Source of the DNA: Methylobacterium sp. W2
GTDB lineage: Bacteria > Pseudomonadota > Alphaproteobacteria > Rhizobiales > Beijerinckiaceae
Length of the DNA: 38,731 nt
Assembly (NCBI RefSeq): GCF_020662345.1
Contig: NZ_VMOA01000050.1
Coordinates: 1-38,731 of the forward strand
Reading direction: 5' to 3'
Below the pieces are notes generated by a model. It had not been told where the DNA came from. It worked only from the letters and a program-made list of their open reading frames with translations, and made no database searches. The position numbers and the translations under genes are program-made. Of the stretch, positions 1 through 8,530 are shown piece by piece; positions within the stretch are counted from its first letter, which is position 1, and each line of letters begins with the position of its first letter.

Positions 1-69
1 CCTATAAGGGGGTCCGGGGTGGGGGTTGCTTCGGCCCGTGAGCCACCCCCACTTCCACACCTTTCCCCA

Positions 70-89
70 CCTCACCTTACGAGGTGAGG
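70..89 (-). terminator. Hairpin just past the primase/helicase stop codon
   Basis: A perfect 8-bp stem (CCTCACCT / AGGTGAGG) with a TACG tetraloop lies 7 bp beyond the stop codon of the minus-strand operon that ends at 97. Its position suits a transcription terminator or 3' stabilising hairpin. No T-run follows on the minus strand, so intrinsic termination is uncertain. Confidence 0.35.
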
Positions 90-96
90 ACCCGGC

Positions 97-2232
97 TCAA
101 TGGGCCCATTCCCCGACGCGGACGAACGGCCGCTTCATGCCCTTCGCGTCCGTCTCTTCGACGACCTGCAGGGCACCGTTGGCGATCCAGGTCTTGAGCA
201 GAGCCTTGATCTTCGCGAGGTCGGCCTTCTTGTCGGCGTCGAGCCGCAGGACCTCCGCGACGACGTACCCAACCCATTCCTTCGACTGCGAGCTTTCGCG
301 GTACCGGCCGTCACTCACCCGATGCTGCACGGCCTGGAGATTGGTCAGGCTGACGCCGTCGAAAGCGTTCGGCCACTTCCAGGCCTCGACCACGCCGACG
401 TGGTCCTCCGGCCGCTCTGGCGTACCGTTGCCCAGGGGGACGGAGACGAGCCGGAACCATATCGATTCATCAGATGGCGGGGCCAGGTTCGCCTTACCGT
501 CGAAGGTCCGGAAGTGCAGGCGGCGGTTCTCGACATCAGCCTTTTCGGCCTCATCGGATGTCATCGGGTTGAGGGCCCTGGCTGATCGCGCCTTGCTGTT
601 GAGGGCGCTTGCCCCACGGCCATCCTCGACCGTAACCTCACCACCGGACCCCTTGCGGGCATGGTGCACTAGGTCGATGGCACAGCCGGTCTCGTCCGCG
701 ATCTGGGCCCAAACCGTCGCCACCGTGTTGATGGCGACGTTATCGTTCTCCTGAACCTCGTGGCAGGACACGAACGGATCGATGATCACCACGCCGATGC
801 CGCGGTCGATGATAGTGGCCTTCACGGCCGCGACCACCGGCTCGGTGATCGTGATGCCGGCGCGCGTCTGCGTCACCACCACGAGGGGCGAGGTGCGCCC
901 GCTGTCGACGAAGAGCCAGCCCGCGATCTCCTCGGGCCGGATATTGTGATGGAGGCAGGCAGCCACGATGCGCCGCTGCATCTCCTCCAAGGGATCTTCC
1001 CCGTTCCAAATCCAAACCCTCGCCCGCTGGACCGGCTTGATACCGAGGATGGGCCGACCCGTCGCGATGGCGAGCGCCTCGGCGATGCCCAGGCTCGACT
1101 TGCCCACGCCGCCGGGCGCGATCGTGGTGGTGATGAACCGCCGGATGTAGTGGCGGCCGTAGACCCAGGCCCGAGGAGGGATGGCCTCCGGAACGACCCA
1201 GGCGAACGGTGTCGCGGTAATCGGCGGCCGGTCGGCCTGCGCCTCGCCGACTGGTGTAGCTTCACCAGTCTGCGGCGCATCCGAAGCGGACTGGTCCCCT
1301 CCGGCATCGGTATCGTTGAGGGCTTCGATGCGCTGCCAAAGCGCCTCGACGGTACCGCCGGCCTCCATCCAGTCCGTTACGTCCTGGCCCTCGCCCATCT
1401 CAGAAAAATCGTAGGTGCGCACCCGGACAGCGGAGCCGGCGCAGGCATCGCGCTTCTTGCGGGTCCCGATCCGGCCTGAAGCGTCGTTGTCGGACAGGAT
1501 CACCACGTCGCGTCCGCGCACGAGCTCGCCGCAGCCCTCGGGCACATCGGTGGCGCTGCCGAACGTGAAAGCTGGCAGCCCAAGACGTGAGAGCGTGTCG
1601 ACGTCCTTCTCACCCTCGACCCAAAGCAGCACCTCGTCCCCGAGAGCAGGGTCGAAAGGGTCCAGGGCACCGATGTAGGGGACCGGAACGAAGCCCTCCG
1701 GCCTCCTGGCCTGCCAACCGACCCTACCGGTGGCGGGATCACGCACCCGGTAGAAGTCAATCCAGGGTGCCCCCTGGGTCTTCTTGATCTTAAAGCGCAC
1801 CGCTTCGCCATCGCGACGGTAGGCGTGCCGGCGCCCCGGCAGCTCGCCCCGGATGGGCGGCGGCTCGGGAGCTCCGACGTTCTGGAGCCCCCACTTTACC
1901 TTCGGGGTCATCGCAGGCAGTGGCACGTCAGTCAGGCGGACAGGCAGAGCCTTCTTCGCGACCATGGCCGCAGCGGGACGCGTCCGGTCTACGTCCTTTC
2001 GTGGGGACCACTTCAGCCCGAACCTCTGGTCCACCATCGCCCGGTGCTGGATCGGGTCATCGCTCTTCCGGAAGCAGTTCAGGAGGTACCCGTTCGGTGC
2101 ATCCTTGTCTGGACGGATCGAGACCGAGCGATCAGACGGAGGGCGCCCGATCGCAGGAATTCGGACCTGCCCACCCTCCGAGATGGAACCGCCAAAAACG
2201 TGCTGGATGTCCTCACAGGTGACAGTATCCAT
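97..2232 (-). CDS. Toprim / RepA-like ATPase protein (putative primase-helicase)
   Basis: This 711-residue protein has a Toprim-like domain at about residues 200-290, with the glutamate motif VEGEKD (206-210) and the acidic motif SDND (247-250). A RecA/RepA-like hexameric helicase ATPase follows, with Walker A at 372-380 (APGGVGKSS) and a Walker B-like VVIIDP segment. The first 200 residues resemble the zinc-less, DNA-binding front of plasmid and phage primases. Family knowledge: Toprim plus AAA_25/RepA proteins prime and unwind DNA during replication of plasmids, phages and integrative elements. It is the last gene of a four-gene minus-strand operon, 15 bp after the preceding stop, and a hairpin follows it. 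The role as the element's replication protein is inferred. A virulence-associated E-type or DnaB-like function is possible, but the domain call is solid. Confidence 0.85.
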   Translation of the reverse strand: MDTVTCEDIQHVFGGSISEGGQVRIPAIGRPPSDRSVSIRPDKDAPNGYLLNCFRKSDDPIQHRAMVDQRFGLKWSPRKDVDRTRPAAAMVAKKALPVRLTDVPLPAMTPKVKWGLQNVGAPEPPPIRGELPGRRHAYRRDGEAVRFKIKKTQGAPWIDFYRVRDPATGRVGWQARRPEGFVPVPYIGALDPFDPALGDEVLLWVEGEKDVDTLSRLGLPAFTFGSATDVPEGCGELVRGRDVVILSDNDASGRIGTRKKRDACAGSAVRVRTYDFSEMGEGQDVTDWMEAGGTVEALWQRIEALNDTDAGGDQSASDAPQTGEATPVGEAQADRPPITATPFAWVVPEAIPPRAWVYGRHYIRRFITTTIAPGGVGKSSLGIAEALAIATGRPILGIKPVQRARVWIWNGEDPLEEMQRRIVAACLHHNIRPEEIAGWLFVDSGRTSPLVVVTQTRAGITITEPVVAAVKATIIDRGIGVVIIDPFVSCHEVQENDNVAINTVATVWAQIADETGCAIDLVHHARKGSGGEVTVEDGRGASALNSKARSARALNPMTSDEAEKADVENRRLHFRTFDGKANLAPPSDESIWFRLVSVPLGNGTPERPEDHVGVVEAWKWPNAFDGVSLTNLQAVQHRVSDGRYRESSQSKEWVGYVVAEVLRLDADKKADLAKIKALLKTWIANGALQVVEETDAKGMKRPFVRVGEWAH

Positions 2233-2247
2233 GACCTGCTCCCCGGC

Positions 2248-2664
2248 TCAGCGGACGATGATTGACGCGGTCGGGGCGGTGGCGTGGACGAAGTCCCGCC
2301 AGTCTTGACCGTGCACATGGCCGGTCTCGATCATCATGACCGTGACGCCTGCAGAGATGACGGAAGCCATCAGGGCGTAGTCTCTGATGGTCGGCCGCCT
2401 AGTCAGGACCATGATGCCCTGAGCACGCCGAGTGACGACCCGGAGCGCAGGCAAGTCGAAGGCGTCCGGCCCCCTTGACACGAGCCGGTCCTCGACGATC
2501 GCGACGAAGGGCGCGATGCTCGGCGGGCGGAAGTGCTCGGGCTGGGGCCGGATCAACACGAGACCGATGCTGCCCTCGCATACGAGCCGGAGGACAGGCA
2601 GTCGGAACTTGGGACGAACCCCCTCGGGGAGACAGGCCCGGTGATCAGCAGGAACGGACGCCAT
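2248..2664 (-). CDS. Unknown protein, second of a paralogous pair
   Basis: This 138-residue protein of unknown function starts at an ATG whose A is the last base of the preceding gene's TGA stop (TGATG), so translation is probably coupled. A longer version starting at 2745 is possible but would overlap the upstream gene extensively. Its second half aligns by eye with that of the preceding protein: a PxVxIxxD strand, then a hydrophobic stretch, then GV...IET...H...W..FV...AP. Both look like alternating alpha/beta folds with no catalytic motif I recognise. The gene lies between a HTH gene and a primase/helicase gene in one operon, which suggests an accessory role in replication or maintenance of the element. 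No signal peptide or membrane segment is evident. Confidence 0.6.
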   Translation of the reverse strand: MASVPADHRACLPEGVRPKFRLPVLRLVCEGSIGLVLIRPQPEHFRPPSIAPFVAIVEDRLVSRGPDAFDLPALRVVTRRAQGIMVLTRRPTIRDYALMASVISAGVTVMMIETGHVHGQDWRDFVHATAPTASIIVR

Positions 2665-3122
2665 CACGCCGCCCCCGACTTCGAGCCGAGGAGGGCGGCC
2701 ATGCGCATCTTTCCCGGCGCGACGATCGCCACGAACGCCATCCACGCATCGGCGTGCTGAGGTCGGGTCTCGATGATCACACCCGAGACCCCTTCAGCGG
2801 CGAGGACAGCCTGGCGCTCGTACAGCTCCGGGATGATCTCGCAGGCGATGATAGTGACGTCGGTCGCGGCCCGCATCAGGGCGGCGAGCGACCCGGTGTG
2901 GAATCCCTGTGGGCCCAGCGAGGTCTCCGGGTCGGCAGGATCGTCGCCGATGATGACGACCCAGGGCCGCGCCGAGGGCACTGTGAAGGGCGCGCGCTCC
3001 TGATCCTGCAGTGCCAGGAGGCACTTCCGGTGTGCTGCGAGCGCCAGCAGAGGCCGCATATGGTTGCCCAGGCCGCCGGCGAAGACGCTGACCATCGCGG
3101 GAGTGGGGAAGAAGAGGTTCAC
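2664..3122 (-). CDS. Unknown protein, first of a paralogous pair
   Basis: This is a 152-residue protein. The start is a GTG that overlaps the stop of the upstream HTH gene in a GTGA arrangement, and its own stop overlaps the next start (TGATG); both overlaps argue for one coupled transcript. It has an alpha/beta pattern with hydrophobic strands (PWVVIIGDD, VTIIACE, GVSGVIIET) and a C-terminal tryptophan-containing segment (DAWMAFVAIVAP) shared with the next protein. No known domain, signal peptide or membrane helix is recognised. The pair may form a heterodimer, which is inference from their similarity and coupling. Confidence 0.65.
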   Translation of the reverse strand: MNLFFPTPAMVSVFAGGLGNHMRPLLALAAHRKCLLALQDQERAPFTVPSARPWVVIIGDDPADPETSLGPQGFHTGSLAALMRAATDVTIIACEIIPELYERQAVLAAEGVSGVIIETRPQHADAWMAFVAIVAPGKMRMAALLGSKSGAA

Positions 3123-3358
3123 GCCTCGCCCCCATCGTTGGAGATTGCCGAGGCGGTCGGCTCGACGCGGTGCGCGGCCGCGAAGGCGTCCAGGTCCGCA
3201 CGGCGGTAGACGCAGCGCGTGCCGTAGACCTGCACAGCAGGTCCCTGACCGGTCCCCCTGAGCTTGTTCAGGAGGCTGACCGAGATCCCGAGGTATCGAG
3301 CGGCCAGCCTAGTCGTGAGAGCAGGCTCTCCAATGTCAAATGTAGGCTGATTATTCAT
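3119..3358 (-). CDS. AlpA/excisionase-type helix-turn-helix protein
   Basis: This 79-residue protein has a MerR/excisionase-like HTH_17 domain at about residues 15-62 (ALTTRLAARYLGISVSLLNKL, followed by a wing with tyrosine and arginine). Family knowledge: such small proteins act as excisionases or as transcription activators (AlpA) of integrated elements and plasmids. It is the first gene of the operon that ends with the primase/helicase. The ATG is preceded by a GGGAG ribosome-binding site about 8 bp upstream. Two 9-bp direct repeats further upstream could be its operator. No integrase lies nearby, so a regulatory rather than excisive role is favoured. Confidence 0.75.
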   Translation of the reverse strand: MNNQPTFDIGEPALTTRLAARYLGISVSLLNKLRGTGQGPAVQVYGTRCVYRRADLDAFAAAHRVEPTASAISNDGGEA

Positions 3359-3464
3359 CGTGGTTCTCCCTGCGTCTCAGCACCAGAATGGCTGCGATCG
3401 CAGGGATATTTGACGTGAAATCCGATCTGATGCTTGTGTTAGTGGATTAAGTAGACCCCGTTGT

Positions 3465-3495
3465 TGCGTTAAACCAACCCCCTTAATGCGTTAAA
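3465..3495. promoter_or_regulatory. Direct repeats upstream of the HTH/replication operon
   Basis: Two identical TGCGTTAAA copies at 3465-3473 and 3487-3495 are 22 bp apart start to start, which is two helical turns. They sit in a locally AT-rich stretch between the HTH gene and the unknown gene at 3536-4651. The phasing suits a dimeric DNA-binding protein, perhaps the HTH protein regulating its own operon. This is inferred from spacing and position only. Confidence 0.35.
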
Positions 3496-3535
3496 TGTAC
3501 TCCCCGGCCCATCGCTCGCTGCGGTTGATCGAGCC

Positions 3536-4651
3536 TTATGCCCTCCCAAGCGAACTCCAAGCCCCCTTCGGGCCGCTCTTTTCGTCCGGGTTCCGGAGGA
3601 GCGTCGAGAGGTACCTTAGGGCGTAGGCGGATGGCTCGTCGTCGAACTTATCGTAGGCTTTCCACTCCCGTTCGATCAGGGCCTCCAGATTTCCGGCGTA
3701 GATGGGCAGACCGTCCGGGCCCCGCCCGTCGACGATGCCCAGCGTGCGGGCGACATGCAGGGCGAAGTCGAGGATCGGCGCGGTCCCGACCTGCCCTGCG
3801 GTTGCCAGGAACTCGGCTTCGGCCAACAGCGGCGAGACCGGAAGCGCGGCGAATGCGTCTTGCCACCCTATGCGGAGCGCGTTGAGGTCGACGCAGACGT
3901 GGCCGAGGACATCCTGACCGTCGAAAGTCATCAAGATCGGGTGGGTCTCCACGAATGCCGCCGACGCGCCGTCCTCGCGCCAGTGGGACGCCGGGATCGG
4001 GACGCTGCGGCCCTTCCCGTCGACGAGCACCGCCCCGAGATGTCCCTCGGCCAGCACCTGCCGGTATCGGATGACCGCGCTCTCCTCGAAGGGAGCGATG
4101 GATAGCTCCAGATCGTCGGGTACCGGAGCCACGGCCCCCTTCAGGCCAGGAGCTCTCAGGCTTGCGCGAAGCCTCTTCCTCGACAAGCAACCAAGTACGG
4201 GCTGCTTGAGCATCAACTCCAGGCAATCGGTCGTGGTCGATGGAGTGTGGCTCTCCTCCCCGTCTTCATCCTCACCGAGAGAGTGACCGGCAGTCTTGTA
4301 GAAAAAGCGGCCGTCCTCGTCGTGGAACTGAACCACAACCTCGTTGCCGAATGGATCGCGTGCCTTCGCCCCCCTGCTGCGGAGAAGGCCTACCTTCGTC
4401 ACGACCAGAGAATGCGTTGTTCCCGATCGCGGCAATCGCGGCAATCCGTTCGGGGCCGTCAGTTGCGGCACTTCATCCAAGGGCATCCGCCGCTCAGGTC
4501 GCCGACGAGCGAATGGCCGGCTGGCGATGCGAAGTGCAGGACGGTCGTCGTTAGCATCAGGATCGCGGTTGCTCACCTCCTCAAGGATGCACCCGATCAG
4601 GTACAGCGATGCAATGGGGAGGGGCAGGAAGCCAGGTGGGAGAAGAGCCAT
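3536..4651 (-). CDS. Unknown 371-residue protein divergent from the AAA-protease pair
   Basis: I do not recognise a family. The N-terminus is hydrophobic (about residues 1-24) and then becomes arginine-rich. A stretch near 120-135 is acidic (GEDEDGEE). The middle is mixed alpha/beta, and the C-terminal third looks helical, with an EWKAYDKFDDEPSAYALRYL segment. The ATG at 4651 lacks a clear ribosome-binding site, so the true start could lie downstream, for example near the in-frame ATG about 57 codons in. The gene is transcribed away from the AAA ATPase gene, with about 260 bp between them. It may belong to the element backbone or to the AAA-subtilase cassette; context does not decide. Confidence 0.6.
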   Translation of the reverse strand: MALLPPGFLPLPIASLYLIGCILEEVSNRDPDANDDRPALRIASRPFARRRPERRMPLDEVPQLTAPNGLPRLPRSGTTHSLVVTKVGLLRSRGAKARDPFGNEVVVQFHDEDGRFFYKTAGHSLGEDEDGEESHTPSTTTDCLELMLKQPVLGCLSRKRLRASLRAPGLKGAVAPVPDDLELSIAPFEESAVIRYRQVLAEGHLGAVLVDGKGRSVPIPASHWREDGASAAFVETHPILMTFDGQDVLGHVCVDLNALRIGWQDAFAALPVSPLLAEAEFLATAGQVGTAPILDFALHVARTLGIVDGRGPDGLPIYAGNLEALIEREWKAYDKFDDEPSAYALRYLSTLLRNPDEKSGPKGAWSSLGRA

Positions 4652-4849
4652 CGGAACCGAAGGAGCAAGCGCTGAACAGGTCCCGGTGGTCTATCGACTC
4701 GCAAATTAAGCTGACGTTCCTAACCGGCCCATCGCACCGCGACCCGGACGCCTTCCACATCGAAAAGAGCGAGATTGAGCGGGCATTGCGGCGCTTAGCA
4801 CGCAGACCGATGGCGCGATAAGGTCGCATGGACGTTTGGGAACGATTGC

Positions 4850-4865
4850 TGGACTTTTTAGTCCA
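4850..4865. promoter_or_regulatory. Inverted repeat ahead of the AAA ATPase gene
   Basis: TGGACT and AGTCCA arms flank a TTTT loop about 50 bp before the AAA ATPase start. The right half, TTTTTAGTCCA, recurs as an exact 11-bp direct repeat at 4943-4953, inside the first codons of that gene. A binding site for a regulator of the cassette or an attenuator hairpin is possible; no regulator gene is identified. Confidence 0.3.
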
Positions 4866-4915
4866 TGATACGCATGCATCGCCGCAGAGGAAAATTCAGC
4901 GGTATGGATATGTGA

Positions 4916-6031
4916 ATGGCCGATACAGAGGCTCTTGCAGAGTTTTTAGTCCAGACAGCAAGGCTGGGTTTGACCGGCCGGGCGCAGGATGTGCAGGTCT
5001 ATCTCAGAAGGGTGATTAAATCGGTCGGCAACGAGAACGAAGGGTTGACCCGCGCGCTCGCCGATCTGCTTGCGAAGGCACCGACACAATCATCTCCCAT
5101 GCGCGACGCTGGAGCAGGCATGCTTCCAGTAGATGCGGATTCGCGACTTGCGCTTCTTAAAGTTGAATACCCGGCCGTTCCCGAGACTGAATTGATCCTT
5201 GAGCCTGGATTGCGCGCTCGCCTGGATCAGGTCGTTTCGGAGCGTGACAGGCTGGTCGAGCTTGAGAAGCTGGGTCTCGACCCGACACGGTCCCTTCTAT
5301 TCACTGGCCCCCCCGGCGTCGGCAAAACGTTGTCGGCACGATGGTTGGCACACCGTCTCGGACGACCCCTGCTCATTCTTGATTTGGCCACTGTTATGAG
5401 CAGCTTTCTTGGTAAGACTGGCTCCAACATCAGATCAGTTCTTGACTACGCAAAAAGCTCGCAGTCTGTTCTACTTCTTGATGAGTTCGACTCCATCGCA
5501 AAGCGTAGAGACGACGATAGTGACGTTGGAGAGTTAAAAAGGCTCGTCACAGTTCTTCTTCAAGAAATCGACGACTGGCCTTCGAACAGCCTTCTAGTCG
5601 CAGCGACAAATCACGGTGAGCTACTTGATCCGGCTGTCTGGCGTAGATTTGATGACGTACTGGAGTACTCTGCGCCAAGCGAAGAACAAAGCATTATAGC
5701 TTTTCGCAATACATTTGGCGAAACCGATACTGGATTTTCGGATTTGTTCCCGCTACTTGCTATATTATGGAAAGAAAAATCTTATAGCGACATTGCTAGA
5801 AGTGCAAAATGGATTAGAAAGCGATCTCTGATTGCAGGAATAAGTCTTGAGGAGGCTCTTCTTGAGAATTTTGGAAAAGAAATGAAGAAGGCAAGCGGAT
5901 CCGAGCGCAAATTTTTGCTGCCTTTTATAACTAATAGCAGCATATCTGATCGAAGGCTAAGCCAGATTACAGGATTTTCTCGCGATACGATTAGAAAATA
6001 TCGCAATAGTAGGCCTGTCGAAGCAGATTGA
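4916..6031 (+). CDS. AAA+ ATPase paired with an S8 protease
   Basis: This 371-residue single-domain AAA+ protein has Walker A GPPGVGKT at residues 131-138, Walker B LLLDEFD with D189 and E190, a sensor-1-type VAATNH and an arginine-rich WRRFDD segment in the arginine-finger position. It resembles the FtsH/spastin/Cdc48 type. The first 110 residues are a helical adaptor-like region and no membrane helix is seen. The ATG follows directly after an in-frame TGA that closes a three-codon mini-ORF (4904-4915), so no earlier start exists in this frame. The last 130 codons are visibly AT-richer than the neighbours, a sign of transfer. The S8 protease gene starts 14 bp downstream, so the ATPase probably remodels or gates that protease. 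Domain call secure; partner role inferred. Confidence 0.88.
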   Translation: MADTEALAEFLVQTARLGLTGRAQDVQVYLRRVIKSVGNENEGLTRALADLLAKAPTQSSPMRDAGAGMLPVDADSRLALLKVEYPAVPETELILEPGLRARLDQVVSERDRLVELEKLGLDPTRSLLFTGPPGVGKTLSARWLAHRLGRPLLILDLATVMSSFLGKTGSNIRSVLDYAKSSQSVLLLDEFDSIAKRRDDDSDVGELKRLVTVLLQEIDDWPSNSLLVAATNHGELLDPAVWRRFDDVLEYSAPSEEQSIIAFRNTFGETDTGFSDLFPLLAILWKEKSYSDIARSAKWIRKRSLIAGISLEEALLENFGKEMKKASGSERKFLLPFITNSSISDRRLSQITGFSRDTIRKYRNSRPVEAD

Positions 6032-6045
6032 TTTGAGGAATTCCA

Positions 6046-8310
6046 ATGGCGGGCCCAAGATATCTCATCGGCGGTGGTGAGCAGTTGTCAGTCGAAATCG
6101 CCCGGCCGCCACGCGGGTCAGGCGAGAAGACACATCCCTATAGCTTTGCCGAGGCGCGAGAGCTTCTGGCACCGCAATGGCAGATGACCGGGGAGCGGAT
6201 GAGATCTCTTCCGGCGCTAGCATGCCCTGAAGATCAGGCCGTCGTGGAGATCACGCTTCACCCAACTTATCTCGCCAAAAGCTATTACCCCAATAACCTA
6301 GTTAGGGATCTTAATCTTCGACACGTTGGTAGCAAGGCGGTCCATATCGAGCCGCACAAGCGTGCCACCCTCCGCGCTGCCGAAGATGGCCGGGCCCAAC
6401 CTGCGCCGCGAATTTTCCTCGCGGGACATCGAAGATCTATTGAGAGCTTCTCTGATATCGTCGGGAATTGGGCCCCAGCCGATGATCGGGTCAAGGACGA
6501 GTTCCGGCAGATTGAAACAGTTGGTCTGCCCGGACCCGATCGACGCAAAAAGATCCTCGGCGATAGAAGCAAGAAGGAGATCCCGCTTGAGGTCGTCCTA
6601 CACGCCGATCCTGAAGACGACGACTACGTCGTGCGTGGTTTCCAGGACTACGTAAAATCCCTCGACCTTGAGGCTAAGATCGACCTCAGACGCTATGCAG
6701 GTGGGCTCTGCTTTCTACCAATGCACGCCGATCCCGATAAGATCGACGCGGTCGTTCAGTTCAGCTTCCTCCGAGCCTTGCGGTCCATGGCCCGCATCAC
6801 GCCTCTGGATCCACTCGTACGCGGTCTCGTCCCAGGTTTTCGCGTTGAACTTCCGGCCGAAGACGCTACGGCTCGCGATGTCGCCGTCGCTATTTTCGAC
6901 GGTGGCCTCCCTGACGGTCACGGGCTGGACCGCTGGGTGACGATGCGGGAACCACCGGGTATCGGTGCGCCCATTCCGGCCGCCCAAAAGCATGGTCTCG
7001 CCGTCACCTCCGCGTTCCTTTTTGGGCCCCTCGAAGTCGGCAAAACGCAGGAACGGCCGCATGCCAATGTCGATCACTGGCGGGTGCTCGGAGCCGACAC
7101 TGCAGGGGACGACTTCGAGCTCTTTTCGATCCTCGGTCGGATAGAGGATGCCGTCACGGCGACCTCATACGAGTTCATCAACATCAGCCTGGGCCCCGAC
7201 TGCGCGATGGATGACGACGACGTTAACGTCTGGACATCGACTCTTGATACGGTCCTATCGCACGGGAAGACCGTGGCGACTGTGGCCTGCGGCAACAACG
7301 GCGAAGCGGATCAGGCCCTTGGCATGCACCGTATTCAGCCACCCTCAGATGGCGTGAACATGATTGCGGTCGGCGCCTGCGACAGCCCGGGCGCTGGATG
7401 GAAGAGGGCACCTTACAGCGCTGTAGGGCCTGGCCGTAGCCCAGGATATGTCAAACCCGACTTCGTGGCGTTTGGCGGCTCTCACTCGGCGCCCTTCCTA
7501 GTGCTCCATTCGACTGGCGCCCTGCCCGGATCTGGGGTGCAGGGAACGAGCTTTGCGGCGCCCCTAGCTATGCGAGCCGGAGCGGGCATCCGCGCACATT
7601 TCTCTGAGCCGTTGTTCGCGCCCACGATCAAGGCGCTTCTCGTCCATCATGCGGACCTTGAAACGCACGAGAAGCACCATGTCGGCTGGGGCCGGTTGAG
7701 TCATCTGTTGGGCGACATTGTCGTCTGCAACGATGGTGAGGCCCGGATCATCTACCAGCGTCAGATGCCCACGAGTGGTTCAGTAAGACTGTATCTACCC
7801 GTTCCATCAGACATCAGAGGTGATGTCGAGATCAAGGCGACGTTCTCGCTATTCTGCGACGTCGATCCAGAAGATTCTATCAATTATACTCGCGCTGGAT
7901 TGGACATCCAATTTCGTCCGAACACATTCAAGATCGCCCCTCCTTATGTCAATAAGGGGAAACTAATCACGCCGACCGTGCCGATCTCAGACAATTTCTT
8001 TGGCGCGAACGATTTCTACGCACCTGAGTACATCCGTCGCGACGATGCCCAAAAATGGGAAACGACGGTTTCGCGGACCAAGAGGAAGCGCGCAAGTTCA
8101 CTTAACCAACCTGCTTTTGACGTCAGTCATATCGCGCGCATGCATGGTCATTCTGGGAGCAGGTCAGCTAATCTTACCTTCGCCTTGGTGCTCACGATTA
8201 AAAACCGGCACATGACAGATCTTTTTGATCGTGTTGTTGCCTCGTCAGGAGGCCGCCTCAAACCGCTTAGAACTCGTACAGGGGTCATGATACCTGCGCG
8301 ATCGCGCTGA
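6046..8310 (+). CDS. Subtilisin-like S8 family serine protease, apparently cytoplasmic
   Basis: This 754-residue protein has a complete S8 catalytic set: Asp285 (AIFDGG), His316 (KHGLAVTS), an oxyanion-type Asn417 (ACGNN) and Ser502 (GTSFAAP). About 280 residues precede the catalytic domain and about 200 follow it; the latter look beta-rich. There is no signal peptide, so it probably acts in the cytoplasm, unlike most subtilases. A GAGGA ribosome-binding site precedes the ATG. The gene is 14 bp behind the AAA ATPase gene and clearly co-transcribed. AAA-subtilase pairs recur, to my knowledge, on mobile elements and in defence-rich regions. A phage- or plasmid-sensing proteolytic effector or a regulated quality-control protease are both possible. 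The substrate is unknown. Confidence 0.88.
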   Translation: MAGPRYLIGGGEQLSVEIARPPRGSGEKTHPYSFAEARELLAPQWQMTGERMRSLPALACPEDQAVVEITLHPTYLAKSYYPNNLVRDLNLRHVGSKAVHIEPHKRATLRAAEDGRAQPAPRIFLAGHRRSIESFSDIVGNWAPADDRVKDEFRQIETVGLPGPDRRKKILGDRSKKEIPLEVVLHADPEDDDYVVRGFQDYVKSLDLEAKIDLRRYAGGLCFLPMHADPDKIDAVVQFSFLRALRSMARITPLDPLVRGLVPGFRVELPAEDATARDVAVAIFDGGLPDGHGLDRWVTMREPPGIGAPIPAAQKHGLAVTSAFLFGPLEVGKTQERPHANVDHWRVLGADTAGDDFELFSILGRIEDAVTATSYEFINISLGPDCAMDDDDVNVWTSTLDTVLSHGKTVATVACGNNGEADQALGMHRIQPPSDGVNMIAVGACDSPGAGWKRAPYSAVGPGRSPGYVKPDFVAFGGSHSAPFLVLHSTGALPGSGVQGTSFAAPLAMRAGAGIRAHFSEPLFAPTIKALLVHHADLETHEKHHVGWGRLSHLLGDIVVCNDGEARIIYQRQMPTSGSVRLYLPVPSDIRGDVEIKATFSLFCDVDPEDSINYTRAGLDIQFRPNTFKIAPPYVNKGKLITPTVPISDNFFGANDFYAPEYIRRDDAQKWETTVSRTKRKRASSLNQPAFDVSHIARMHGHSGSRSANLTFALVLTIKNRHMTDLFDRVVASSGGRLKPLRTRTGVMIPARSR

Positions 8311-8530
8311 TAAGTTTAAGTGTCTCTTTCAAAACTCCTGCTATGCTGGATTGGAAGGAGAGCTGCTGTTGCTGATGAAGAGTTCTGTGCGGATCGAGGC
8401 CCCCGCCCCCCGGTCTGCACCTGCACCGACGTTCGCCGCTGGCTGGTCGCCACGTTCATGACCCTGCCTGGTAACACTCCAGCATGCACTGCCCGTCGAC
8501 CGAAAGGGCTTCGAACGCAGCGCTGCACCC

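Noticed and set aside
25..754. A 242-codon plus-strand frame at the left edge
   Set aside because: It is antisense of the primase/helicase gene and Ser/Arg/Thr-rich without any motif.
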